Source: JBFKOL01 sp041628815
GTDB lineage: Bacteria; Bacteroidota; Bacteroidia; Chitinophagales; Saprospiraceae
DNA: 11,649 bases
Direction of reading: 5' to 3'
NCBI GenBank assembly: GCA_041628815.1
Contig: JBFKOL010000111.1
Coordinates: 1-11,649, forward strand
This document shows, piece after piece, positions 1-6,987 of the stretch. Below the pieces are notes generated by a model that worked only from the letters and a program-made list of their open reading frames with translations, was not told where the DNA came from and did no database searches. The stretch's first letter is position 1; each line of letters begins with the position of its first letter. A program made the translations under genes and the position numbers.

Positions 1-402
1 AATGCCCTGGAACCCATAGCAACTCCTGAAATTTCCACCACCTACACCCTGACCATAGATGACGATGACTGCATGTCCATAGACCAGGTCCGCATCAATG
101 TGGTCACATCCGATGAGCTCGGCTGCGAAGACCTGGCTCTGCCGAATGCCTTTACCCCGAACGGCGACGGGATCAATGACAATTACGGTATCAGCAATGC
201 CTTTCTCATTGAGCGCCTGGAATCCTTTGAAATATTCAATAAATGGGGTGGCAGGGTATTCTTCACAGACAGAATTGAAGATAGTTGGGATGGCATCTAT
301 AAGGACGGACCCGCTCCACCGGCATCCTATGTCTACCATGTCCGGTATACTTGTTCCGGATCAGACCATATCGCCACTGGAGTAATGAATTTGATAAGGT
401 GA
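1..402 (+). CDS. C-terminal end of a CHU_C (type B T9SS sorting domain) secreted protein, 5' truncated
   Basis: The reading frame is open from base 1 and ends at TGA 400-402, giving 133 residues of a longer protein whose start lies outside the window. Residues 1-36 look like the last strands of an Ig/PKD-like or SprB-like module (STTYTLTIDDDDC, then a V-rich strand). Residues about 42-133 are the gliding-motility-associated C-terminal domain. The canonical PNAFTPNGDGINDNY motif comes first, followed by FEIFNKWGGRVF, then SWDGIYKDG and SYVYHVRY, and the terminal NLIR. In Bacteroidota this domain directs export through the type IX secretion system and attachment to the cell surface, so the protein is probably a surface adhesin or large extracellular protein. 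It converges on another CHU_C protein encoded at 576-4220. The first ATG in frame (73) is internal to the domain run and is not the true start. The function of the missing part is unknown. Confidence 0.93.
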   Translation, partial: NALEPIATPEISTTYTLTIDDDDCMSIDQVRINVVTSDELGCEDLALPNAFTPNGDGINDNYGISNAFLIERLESFEIFNKWGGRVFFTDRIEDSWDGIYKDGPAPPASYVYHVRYTCSGSDHIATGVMNLIR

Positions 403-406
403 TTGC

Positions 407-431
407 GTTTAAGTAGTTTAAGTGGTTTAAC
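407..431. repeat. Short tandem repeat, 9-bp unit GTTTAAGTR
   Basis: GTTTAAGTA (407-415) is followed by GTTTAAGTG (416-424) and the partial copy GTTTAAC (425-431), about 2.8 copies. It begins five bases after the stop codon of the upstream CHU_C gene and is separated by five T residues from the 8-bp array that follows. Its role is unknown. Replication slippage is a sufficient explanation. Confidence 0.8.
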
Positions 432-436
432 TTTTT

Positions 437-478
437 ACCCGACAACCCGACAACCCGACAACCCGACAACCCGACAAC
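437..478. repeat. Perfect 8-bp tandem array (ACCCGACA x5.25), G-quadruplex-capable on the - strand
   Basis: Five identical ACCCGACA units begin at 437, 445, 453, 461 and 469, followed by AC. On the - strand this reads as five GGG runs (complement of 438-440, 446-448, 454-456, 462-464 and 470-472), each separated by the same five-base loop TTGTC. This satisfies the usual G3+N1-7 quadruplex pattern. It lies between two convergent stop codons. The G-rich strand is the same sense as the transcript of the large adhesin, 98 bases beyond its stop. There is no spacer/repeat structure, so it is not CRISPR. Whether it folds or acts in RNA 3'-end formation is inference. Confidence 0.92.
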
Positions 479-575
479 AGGAATCCGAAAAGCGATGTGA
501 GATATTTGACAGGTGAATGAATTGTTTTTCTTAACACCCAGCAATCCGTCGAAGGGACGGCGCATCCGGACACCC

Positions 576-3500
576 TTACCGTATCAGCGTGACATCCCCC
601 TTTCGGATCTCCTCTTCGTTATCGATGTACGTGAGTTTGACCACATATACATAGACACCCGGCAATAAGTCCTGACCTTGAAAACGACCATCCCATGTTC
701 CTGCCCCGGAGAGAGAGGGAATAAGGTTTCTTTCTTCATGAACCATAGTGCCCCAGCGGTCGAAGACACGGAAATAGTCGATACTTTGGACACCATCACC
801 GGTAAATATGCGCAAGAAGGCATTTCCTGTGATTTGGCTATTGGGGTAGATGGCATTGGGAATGTAAACGTTCCTGCTGCTTTGAAGGCGCACGAAGACA
901 TCATCGCTGGCAGTACAACCATTTACGTCGATTACCGTGACCTCATAGCGTTGATCCTGCACCGGACTTACACGTATCTCCTGGCAATTATTGAGTATAC
1001 AGGATAGCGTGTTGCCCGGAGTCCATATGATTGTATCGATCGGGGTCACATTTGCTATTTCGGCCCGTAGATCCGTGGATCGTCCAAGGGGTATTTCGAT
1101 ATCTGGCCCTGCATCAACGGTGAGTTCCGATGCACTGTTGATCGTGACATTCGTGCTCCACTCACAGCCGTTTTGATCAAAGACACGGACAATGTGATTT
1201 CCAGGAATGATGTTGAATGGAATCGATATATCCTGTGCGGGGCTCGTATTGACCTGGAAACGATATCCTGGAACACCACCGGCAGCCGAATCAATGTTTA
1301 TGACACCAAAATCTTCGAAACAGGCTGGATCGGTGATTTCTCCCAAAAAGCCTACTACGGGCTCCGGCTCTGTAACCTCGAGAGAAATGGAAGTAGTGCA
1401 ATTGTTTTGATCGGTCACAGAAACACTGTATGTCCCCGGGCCCAGATTGGTGGCCGTAAGATCCGAAGAGATAAGGGTACCCTGTGAGTCTTCCCATCGG
1501 TAAATAAATGAACCATCCTCGATTCCACCCAAATGACGTATACTCAACTGGGCATCGCTGTCACCTCCACATAATGCCAACGTACTGTTCAGCGGATCCA
1601 ATTCTACTTCCAGTGAGTCGGGTTGACTGATTGAAATTTCCACGGTGTCTCTGCAGGCGGCTGCATTTTCGAGAATGACGCTGTAGTCGCCGGCCGCCAG
1701 ACCGATCTGTACGTTTCCGACGACATCAGGCCCCAGCTCCGGCCAAATATATCTTGTTATTGCGCTTCCATTGCCCCCGGTACCCACAAGATTTACAATG
1801 GCCCCGTTATCACCCCCATCCCCAAAACAGGATACATCGGGTACTACAGATCTCATGGTATCGAGTCGGAGGTGGTCCTGCGGAGGTATTTCAATGTAAA
1901 TAGTATCAGATACACAGACGCCATCCGATACAAGCACCCAGTTGGTCCCTGCAGGGAAGTTGTCAACACTGAAATTGGCACCCGTTCCTCTCAGTCCTGT
2001 CGATGCGAGATAGGAAAAAGGAGCAGAGTAGAATTCGTTGGTAAAAGCATTGATCACGGCGGTGCCGGTAGCCTCACCGGCACAAACCGGTGGTTGGATG
2101 TTGGACGTATCGATAGAGAAGGCCCCGGGTTCAACGAGTTCGATGCTGTCTGTGACAGAACAATTGTTGGCGTCCGTAACAATCACGCGGTAGATGCCTG
2201 GCGGCACGTTGCTTAAAGTACTTTGGGTAGTGCCTATAGGATTTGGAAACCACTGGTATGCGTACGGTTCAGTGCCTCCAGAGGGCTGTGCTCTTACCAC
2301 ACCTGTGAACCCTCGGCACAATATAGGGTCTACTGTAAGGGTGACATCCAGATTATCGGGAGCTGGAATGACAAAGTTGAGGAATACTTCGCAGTCGTCC
2401 TGGTCAGTGATGGTGACCGAGTAATTGCCTGCTGTAAGCATATCAACAGTCGGGGTGGTCGCTCCATTGCTCCAACTAAAGGCGACCGGACCATTCATAG
2501 AGGAGGCGCTGACGGTAATGGAACCGGTGGCATCACCGGCACACTGCGGGATGGTGATCATCGTATCCTGGATGGTAATGGTACATCCCAGGATAGAAAA
2601 AGTCGTATCATAGGTACACCCTGCGATGTCTCTCAAGGTAAGGTCATAGCGGCCTTGAGGAAGACATTCACCGGCAAAAGTAGCACTGTTTACCCTATAG
2701 GGACTATTGGGCACCTCTGTGCCCGAGGAGTCCGTAATGACCACATCGATCGGTAAGTTGAGATCACTGTTTCCGACAATGGTAAAATCCACGAATTGTT
2801 CACCTTCGACACAGGTGGCGTTGCTGGAGTGCATGATGACGGTGGATATGGATTGCTGGGTGCCAATGATAAAAGGCTGTTGGTCGGCGCAATTCATCCT
2901 GCGGTCTACCGAATCCTGGGCAGTAATCATATATTCACCGGGAGGCAAGTTGCTGAATATGGCCTGTTGAACTTCTTGCCTCGAATCGAGATAATTTTGG
3001 CCATCGGTCGTGGTCCCTTCAATGGTAAAGGTGTAACGACCACCGGCAAAAGGTCCTCCTCCTGTAGCACGAACTGTTATGGATCCGTTGGCCCTACCGT
3101 TGCAAAGTGCATCGTTAACATTGACTGTTTCCAGCTGTATATCAGAACGCTGCAGGACAAATGTCTCCTGTTGGACACAACCCAGACTGTCAATAATGGA
3201 AACGTTGTAGATGCCATTCGTTATATTCTTGAGTTCGTTCTGCCCCAGACCCACCTGTGAAGTACCCCAGTCATAGTAGTATTCATTGCCCTGATATGGG
3301 GTTCCTCCGGTCACATTGAGCAATATCCTGCCGTCATTGTCAAGTGGGCAATCCGGCTCGACCAATGTTGCAGAGATATCAAATGGAGGTATGTTGTCTG
3401 TCGTGATAGTGATGGCTTCGGACAAAGTGCCATTCGCATCGCTGACCCTGTAGATCCGAGAACCGATGTTGAGACCCGTAGTGACAAAGCGATTGATTCC

Positions 3501-4220
3501 GTTGGCGAGTTGAAACCTGTTTCCAAGGTCATCAATTACGGTATACGGCTGTGTTCCGTTGAAAATGGCTATTTCAGCGACACCTTCAGAAAGTCCCTGG
3601 GGTGTACCGCAATTGCTGGTAATAAAAGCTTGGGGGTTTGGGCTGGGAGGGGCCTCAATAGGGATTTGCGTTCCGTTGCCCTCGATGCAAAGCGGCAGGT
3701 TCACCCCGGCTGAAGAAACAAATTCAGCCACACCATTCAATCCACTTGAATTAATGTGAACCACTCCGGTTTGACCGGGAGTACCCGTGATTTCGAAGCA
3801 TAACTCGATAAGCACTGTTCCATCAGCCAGGCTCTCGTCTTCTGCATTGGGTTGTGCCCATAAAACTCTTATCAGATCTAGATCGTCAGGCCCAAATGGA
3901 GGAATGATATCGGTTGGTGAAAAACTCGGCAATCCGCTGACAAGAGGGTTGGCAGAATCAAAGCGCAAAAAGTTCGAACTGAAATTGATGGTGAACAAAA
4001 ATATGGTCACGTTGTCAAAGCCATTGACCACCAGATCCAGGCAAACAATGTCACCCGGCTGTCCAGAAATCTCATCTGGCAAGACAAGGCGTACTGCATC
4101 GGGATTATTCTGGCAGTCCTGGTCTGACTGCGCACGGAGATCACGTCCTATTAGTGACAGTGCAACAAGCAAAAAGACTGGTAGGATGGTTTTGTTCAGA
4201 ATAGATTCAACAAACATCAT
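576..4220 (-). CDS. Large secreted SprB-repeat adhesin with cohesin-like N-terminus and CHU_C sorting domain
   Basis: A 1214-residue surface protein probably exported by the type IX system and possibly involved in adhesion or gliding. Residues 1-31 form a signal peptide (hydrophobic TILPVFLLVALSLIG, then RAQ before the mature chain). Residues about 40-185 resemble a cohesin-type beta-sandwich, with GDIVCLDLVVNGF, TINFSSNFLRFDS and DGTVLIELCFEITG. About 195-280 is a further beta module. About 284-1031 holds roughly nine divergent SprB-type repeats, each starting near P.C.G/D...G and ending in a TD..GC or TDQNNC strand; examples are PQCAGDATGSITV, DPILCRGFTGVV and DPACFEDFGVINI. About 1032-1112 is PKD/Ig-like (VDAGPDIEIPLG, then YEVTVIDVNGCTASD). 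About 1115-1214 is the CHU_C domain (VYIPNAIYPN, FRVFDRWGTMV, GTWDGRFQG, GVYVYVVKLTY, ending TLIR). The usual TPNGDGxND stretch is replaced by a divergent one. Two ATG codons (4218-4220 and 4215-4217) could serve as start. No strong Shine-Dalgarno is visible, which is normal for this phylum. It appears monocistronic. The ligand is unknown. Confidence 0.93.
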   Translation of the reverse strand: MMFVESILNKTILPVFLLVALSLIGRDLRAQSDQDCQNNPDAVRLVLPDEISGQPGDIVCLDLVVNGFDNVTIFLFTINFSSNFLRFDSANPLVSGLPSFSPTDIIPPFGPDDLDLIRVLWAQPNAEDESLADGTVLIELCFEITGTPGQTGVVHINSSGLNGVAEFVSSAGVNLPLCIEGNGTQIPIEAPPSPNPQAFITSNCGTPQGLSEGVAEIAIFNGTQPYTVIDDLGNRFQLANGINRFVTTGLNIGSRIYRVSDANGTLSEAITITTDNIPPFDISATLVEPDCPLDNDGRILLNVTGGTPYQGNEYYYDWGTSQVGLGQNELKNITNGIYNVSIIDSLGCVQQETFVLQRSDIQLETVNVNDALCNGRANGSITVRATGGGPFAGGRYTFTIEGTTTDGQNYLDSRQEVQQAIFSNLPPGEYMITAQDSVDRRMNCADQQPFIIGTQQSISTVIMHSSNATCVEGEQFVDFTIVGNSDLNLPIDVVITDSSGTEVPNSPYRVNSATFAGECLPQGRYDLTLRDIAGCTYDTTFSILGCTITIQDTMITIPQCAGDATGSITVSASSMNGPVAFSWSNGATTPTVDMLTAGNYSVTITDQDDCEVFLNFVIPAPDNLDVTLTVDPILCRGFTGVVRAQPSGGTEPYAYQWFPNPIGTTQSTLSNVPPGIYRVIVTDANNCSVTDSIELVEPGAFSIDTSNIQPPVCAGEATGTAVINAFTNEFYSAPFSYLASTGLRGTGANFSVDNFPAGTNWVLVSDGVCVSDTIYIEIPPQDHLRLDTMRSVVPDVSCFGDGGDNGAIVNLVGTGGNGSAITRYIWPELGPDVVGNVQIGLAAGDYSVILENAAACRDTVEISISQPDSLEVELDPLNSTLALCGGDSDAQLSIRHLGGIEDGSFIYRWEDSQGTLISSDLTATNLGPGTYSVSVTDQNNCTTSISLEVTEPEPVVGFLGEITDPACFEDFGVINIDSAAGGVPGYRFQVNTSPAQDISIPFNIIPGNHIVRVFDQNGCEWSTNVTINSASELTVDAGPDIEIPLGRSTDLRAEIANVTPIDTIIWTPGNTLSCILNNCQEIRVSPVQDQRYEVTVIDVNGCTASDDVFVRLQSSRNVYIPNAIYPNSQITGNAFLRIFTGDGVQSIDYFRVFDRWGTMVHEERNLIPSLSGAGTWDGRFQGQDLLPGVYVYVVKLTYIDNEEEIRKGDVTLIR

Positions 4221-4401
4221 GGGCTAACTCAACTCGCAGATTCTGGGTGCTTTGTTTTGCTACAGATGATAAAACGGTATGCAGGATTGAATATTGCTGC
4301 ATTCTTTCAATTAGTTGTGATACTAGAGAATACCCTGTAAATGTGAAGTTTATACGCATATTATAATGTATTTCAGCTGTTTATATATTGCAATTTTAGG
4401 T
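4221..4401. other. AT-rich intergenic region upstream of the adhesin gene
   Basis: There is no credible coding frame here. The stretch should carry the promoter and 5' leader of the - strand adhesin gene, but no clear match to the Bacteroidota TTG/TAnnTTTG promoter pair was found. The part at about 4345-4401 is especially AT-rich and runs into the T-tract of the neighbouring terminator. Confidence 0.5.
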
Positions 4402-4443
4402 AAATAAAAAATGTCCCGTAAATGTTTTTCATTTACGGGACAT
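4402..4443 (-). terminator. Rho-independent terminator of the thioredoxin-SPOR gene
   Basis: A perfect 14-bp inverted repeat pairs 4411-4424 (ATGTCCCGTAAATG) with 4430-4443 (CATTTACGGGACAT) around a five-base loop. Read on the - strand, the hairpin is followed by TTTTTATTTA (complement of 4401-4410), the classic stem plus U-tract. It begins 33 bases past the stop codon of the - strand gene at 4477. The + strand side has no T-tract, so termination is directional. The terminator insulates the adhesin gene from read-through. Confidence 0.92.
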
Positions 4444-4476
4444 CAATGACGATTATATTGTCCTATCCGTCCTTTA

Positions 4477-5211
4477 TCAGGACAACTTTACAAAGGAGTC
4501 TATATTGAACATATCTTTCAACCGTGTCCTGAGACTTTCTGCCTCTTCCCGTGTAGCGAGATTGGTGATCAGTACCTTATAAATGATTTGGTCTCCTTTG
4601 AAGCCGTGCAATACGATCATGGGTTGTTCTATTACCGGGCTTACCTGGTTGTAGTACTTCAGGGTACGTGCATAATCAGAAAAAACAGCGAGTTGTAATT
4701 GGTAATTTTCTAATGCATCTGAGGATAGATTATTTTTTGATACAGTTGGCTGAACATAGGTCTCTGAAGGCGAGGCATTGACCTTCTGTTGAGCGGGAAG
4801 GCGATTGGATAAATTATGGGTCAACAAGGTGTTCATCATAGAGGGTGACAAGGTTTCTTCGCGACGGTCCACCAATTCTCCCGACTCGTTGAAGATCAGT
4901 ATTGTCGGCAATACCTTTATTCCGTACCTTTCTTTCAATTCGAATCCCTCAAAGTCGTCGATATTAACCTTGAGAGCAATAAAATCCTCGTTTAAACGGG
5001 TAATGACATCGCGATCCCTGAAAGTTGTCTTGTCCATCCATTGACATGGAGCGCACCAGGTGGCATAAAAATCAACGAAGACCATCTTGTTTTTTGTGGC
5101 TGCTTCTGTCAGGGCCGACTCGAAAGAACCGCTGTAAAAATCTACACTGTTAGAAGCTGTCAATGCCGAGAAGGCAAAGAGCAGCATTGAAGTTAATATT
5201 GAAATTCTCAT
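4477..5211 (-). CDS. Secreted thioredoxin-like protein with C-terminal SPOR-like domain
   Basis: Probably an exported thiol-disulfide oxidoreductase. With the start chosen here it has 244 residues. Residues 1-20 are a signal peptide (RISILTSMLLFAFSALTAS). About 22-135 is a thioredoxin fold with VDFYATWCAPCQWM, whose cysteines C53 and C56 form the CxxC site, and the cis-proline loop VLPTI (P102). A low-complexity linker follows at about 136-168. About 170-244 resembles the SPOR fold (YQLQLAVFSD, later YKVLITNLATREEAESLRTRL, ending FVKLS). SPOR domains of other proteins bind denuded septal peptidoglycan, so envelope or septum targeting is an inference. The frame continues upstream to ATG 5257-5259 (260 residues). 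I prefer 5211 because the extra 48 bases are only 25 percent G+C and the shorter form gives a normal signal peptide. It is divergent from fabH and has its own terminator. The redox partner is unknown; a reductant such as a DsbD/CcdA-type protein would be needed in the periplasm. Confidence 0.88.
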   Translation of the reverse strand: MRISILTSMLLFAFSALTASNSVDFYSGSFESALTEAATKNKMVFVDFYATWCAPCQWMDKTTFRDRDVITRLNEDFIALKVNIDDFEGFELKERYGIKVLPTILIFNESGELVDRREETLSPSMMNTLLTHNLSNRLPAQQKVNASPSETYVQPTVSKNNLSSDALENYQLQLAVFSDYARTLKYYNQVSPVIEQPMIVLHGFKGDQIIYKVLITNLATREEAESLRTRLKDMFNIDSFVKLS

Positions 5212-5322
5212 GGCTTTAACAACATATTTTGATAAAGAGTAATGCATAAAATATTGCATACTAATATTCTACGTATTACAAGATGTGTGCCAATGTGTAC
5301 TACCTTGATTGAGGTGCCTTTG

Positions 5323-5358
5323 TTTTATCCTTTGACTTGCATTGAAAAAAGGATAAAA
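5323..5358. promoter_or_regulatory. Perfect 11-bp inverted repeat in the trx/fabH divergent intergenic region (candidate operator)
   Basis: TTTTATCCTTT (5323-5333) and AAAGGATAAAA (5348-5358) are exact reverse complements separated by 14 bases. There is no upstream + strand gene to terminate and no T-tract after the right arm. The right arm ends 14 bases before the TACCTTCG box, where the -33 element would normally lie. A regulator-binding dyad controlling the fatty-acid operon, the thioredoxin gene or both is therefore a reasonable inference. No known regulator motif is recognised. A transcript hairpin is the alternative. Confidence 0.5.
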
Positions 5359-5372
5359 AGCTTGTAATTCCT

Positions 5373-5380
5373 TACCTTCG
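5373..5380 (+). promoter_or_regulatory. Candidate -7 promoter element TACCTTCG upstream of fabH
   Basis: TACCTTCG matches the Bacteroidota housekeeping -7 consensus TAnnTTTG at all but one position and lies 20 bases before the fabH ATG, giving a short leader. No good TTG is found at the usual -33 distance; that region is occupied by an arm of the inverted repeat. It probably drives the fabH-efp-accB-accC run. The assignment rests on one element only. Confidence 0.45.
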
Positions 5381-5400
5381 CGCTGCCAAAAGAAATCCTG

Positions 5401-6381
5401 ATGACGCATGCGATCATTACTGCGGTAGGGGGATATGTTCCTCAAGAGGTGTTATCCAATTTCGATCTCGAAAAAATGATGGATACCAGCGATGAATGGA
5501 TCCGTACGAGGACCGGCATACGGGAGCGCAGGGTGATGCCTGGAGACCAGGCTGTCACGGAAATTGGGCATCGCAGTGTCATGCAGATCCTGGAAAAGAC
5601 CGGAATCGATCCATTGGAGGTCGACTTACTCATTTGCGCTACCTGCACATCGGATTACCTGTTGCCTGACTCTGCCAACGGCATTTGTTTCAGGTCGGGA
5701 CTTCACAACGCCTATGGTTTTGACATGAATGCTGCCTGCAGCGGCTTTGTTTTTGCCCTGTATACGGCGGCTCAGTTCATCGAGTCTGGTGCACATCAAA
5801 AAGTCATTGTGGTCGGAGCGGAGAAGTTGACCAGTTACCTGAATTACGAAGACCGTACAACCAGTATCATTTTTGGAGACGGGGGTGGTGCTGTGCTGGT
5901 TGAGGCATCGGAGGACAGGCAAGGTGTCATCGATGCAGTACTTAAAGGTGATGGGGACGGTTGCAGGTTTTTACGCATTCATGCGGGAGGATCACTGTAC
6001 CCTGCCACGCACGAGCGCTTGGAGAACAGGGAGAACTATATTTTTCAGGATGGAAAAAGCGTGTTCAAGCGGGCTGTTCAGGGAATGGCGGGCACAATAG
6101 AAGATGTAATGAAGAGAAATGGACTCTCGCTGGATGAGATCGACTGGATTGTTCCCCACCAGGCGAATGAAAGAATTATCAAAGCGGTCTCAGACCTGCT
6201 GGGTTATCCCCGTGAGAAAGTCATGCTGAACATCGATAAATACGGCAATACATCAGCAGGTACGATTCCTCTTTGCCTATGGGAATACGAAGACAAACTG
6301 AAGCCAGGTGATAAGATCATCCTGACAGCTTTTGGTGGTGGGTTTACATGGGGTTCTTTGTATCTCAAATGGGCTTATTAA
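5401..6381 (+). CDS. fabH: Beta-ketoacyl-ACP synthase III (KASIII)
   Basis: This enzyme condenses acetyl-CoA (or a branched acyl-CoA) with malonyl-ACP to give the first beta-ketoacyl-ACP, initiating type II fatty-acid synthesis in the cytoplasm. The protein has 326 residues, close to the usual family length of about 320-330. The catalytic triad is visible: Cys113 in DMNAACSGFVFAL, His253 in WIVPHQANERI and Asn283 in YGNTSAGTIP. The N-terminal SDEWIRTRTGIRERR and the C-terminal FGGGFTWGSLYLKW are FabH signatures. The ATG at 5401 is the first in frame and starts directly at the family N-terminus. It leads the lipid/translation gene run and is 36 bases from efp. Bacteroidota often carry rpmF or plsX just before fabH; here a divergent thioredoxin gene stands there instead. 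Acyl-CoA preference (straight or branched, the latter giving iso fatty acids) cannot be read with confidence. Confidence 0.97.
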   Translation: MTHAIITAVGGYVPQEVLSNFDLEKMMDTSDEWIRTRTGIRERRVMPGDQAVTEIGHRSVMQILEKTGIDPLEVDLLICATCTSDYLLPDSANGICFRSGLHNAYGFDMNAACSGFVFALYTAAQFIESGAHQKVIVVGAEKLTSYLNYEDRTTSIIFGDGGGAVLVEASEDRQGVIDAVLKGDGDGCRFLRIHAGGSLYPATHERLENRENYIFQDGKSVFKRAVQGMAGTIEDVMKRNGLSLDEIDWIVPHQANERIIKAVSDLLGYPREKVMLNIDKYGNTSAGTIPLCLWEYEDKLKPGDKIILTAFGGGFTWGSLYLKWAY

Positions 6382-6417
6382 GCAACGAATAGTTATATAT
6401 TTACACCAAGACCAACT

Positions 6418-6984
6418 ATGGCGAGTACTTCAGATATCAGAAACGGGCTTTGTATCGACTTCAACAATGACATCTACAGTGTGGTGGAGTTTCTTCATGT
6501 AAAACCGGGAAAAGGGGCTGCTTTTGTACGCACCAAGTTGAAAAGCCTTACCACGGGTAAAGTAATAGATCATACTTTTCCTGCCGGGCACAAAATCGAT
6601 GACGTTCGCGTAGAGCGCCGGACCTTCCAGTTTTTGTACAACGATGGCATGGGCTATCATTTTATGAATATGGAGACCTATGAGCAGATCATGTTACAGG
6701 AGAATATGATCGAGCACGCTAGATTTTTAAAGGAAGGAATGGAAATCGACATTCTTTATCATGCTGCCGAAGAGAGGCCTTTGACCATCGAGATGCCCCA
6801 ACATGTTATTCTTGAAATTACTTATACTGAACCCGGAGTCAAAGGAGATACAGCCACCAATGCGACAAAACCTGCTACAGTCGAGACCGGGGCAGAGATT
6901 CGGGTCCCGCTTTTTATCAATGAAGGTGACCAGGTAAAGGTTGAAACAGCTACAGGTAATTATCTCGAAAGGGTAAAATCATAA
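6418..6984 (+). CDS. efp: Translation elongation factor P
   Basis: EF-P binds stalled ribosomes between the P and E sites and promotes peptide-bond formation at polyproline stretches. The protein has 188 residues, the usual size. The N-terminal KOW-like domain (about 1-65) starts MASTSDIRNGLCIDFNND and carries the tip loop HVKPGKGAAFVRTKL, with the potentially modified lysine at K32. The central OB domain (about 66-128) includes YHFMNMETYEQIML and the C-terminal OB domain (about 129-188) includes GDTATNATKPATVETGAEIRVP, a family signature. The tip residue is lysine rather than arginine, so an EarP-type rhamnosylation is not expected. Which modification, if any, occurs cannot be told because no epmA or ymfI-like gene is in the window. 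It lies 36 bases after fabH and 3 bases before accB. Confidence 0.97.
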   Translation: MASTSDIRNGLCIDFNNDIYSVVEFLHVKPGKGAAFVRTKLKSLTTGKVIDHTFPAGHKIDDVRVERRTFQFLYNDGMGYHFMNMETYEQIMLQENMIEHARFLKEGMEIDILYHAAEERPLTIEMPQHVILEITYTEPGVKGDTATNATKPATVETGAEIRVPLFINEGDQVKVETATGNYLERVKS

Positions 6985-6987
6985 AAT

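Noticed and set aside
437..478. Short direct repeats as a possible CRISPR array
   Set aside because: The unit is 8 bp with no spacers and no cas genes nearby; this is a simple tandem repeat.
546..560. Small hairpin CCGTC-GAAGG-GACGG downstream of the adhesin stop as a terminator
   Set aside because: The stem is only five base pairs and neither strand has a following T-tract, so I cannot call a terminator.
263..565. 100-residue - strand frame across the repeat region
   Set aside because: It overlaps the CHU_C end of the + strand gene and is repetitive because of the tandem array; no family features.
2223..2756. 177-residue + strand frame inside the adhesin gene
   Set aside because: It lies antisense to a well-supported SprB-repeat coding region and shows no domain, signal or start context; other + strand frames in 678-4227 are rejected for the same reason.
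4330..4346. CCTGTAAATGTGAAG resembling one arm of the terminator stem (CCCGTAAATG)
   Set aside because: Only a partial match with no complementary arm; probably chance in AT-rich sequence.
4411..4443. The 14-bp inverted repeat as an operator or transposon end
   Set aside because: The - strand T-tract and its position just after a stop codon fit an intrinsic terminator fully; no transposase or target duplication is seen.
6396..6403. TATATTTA before efp as an internal -7 promoter element
   Set aside because: It deviates from TAnnTTTG at the final G and has no TTG at the -33 distance; the 36-base gap is compatible with simple co-transcription.
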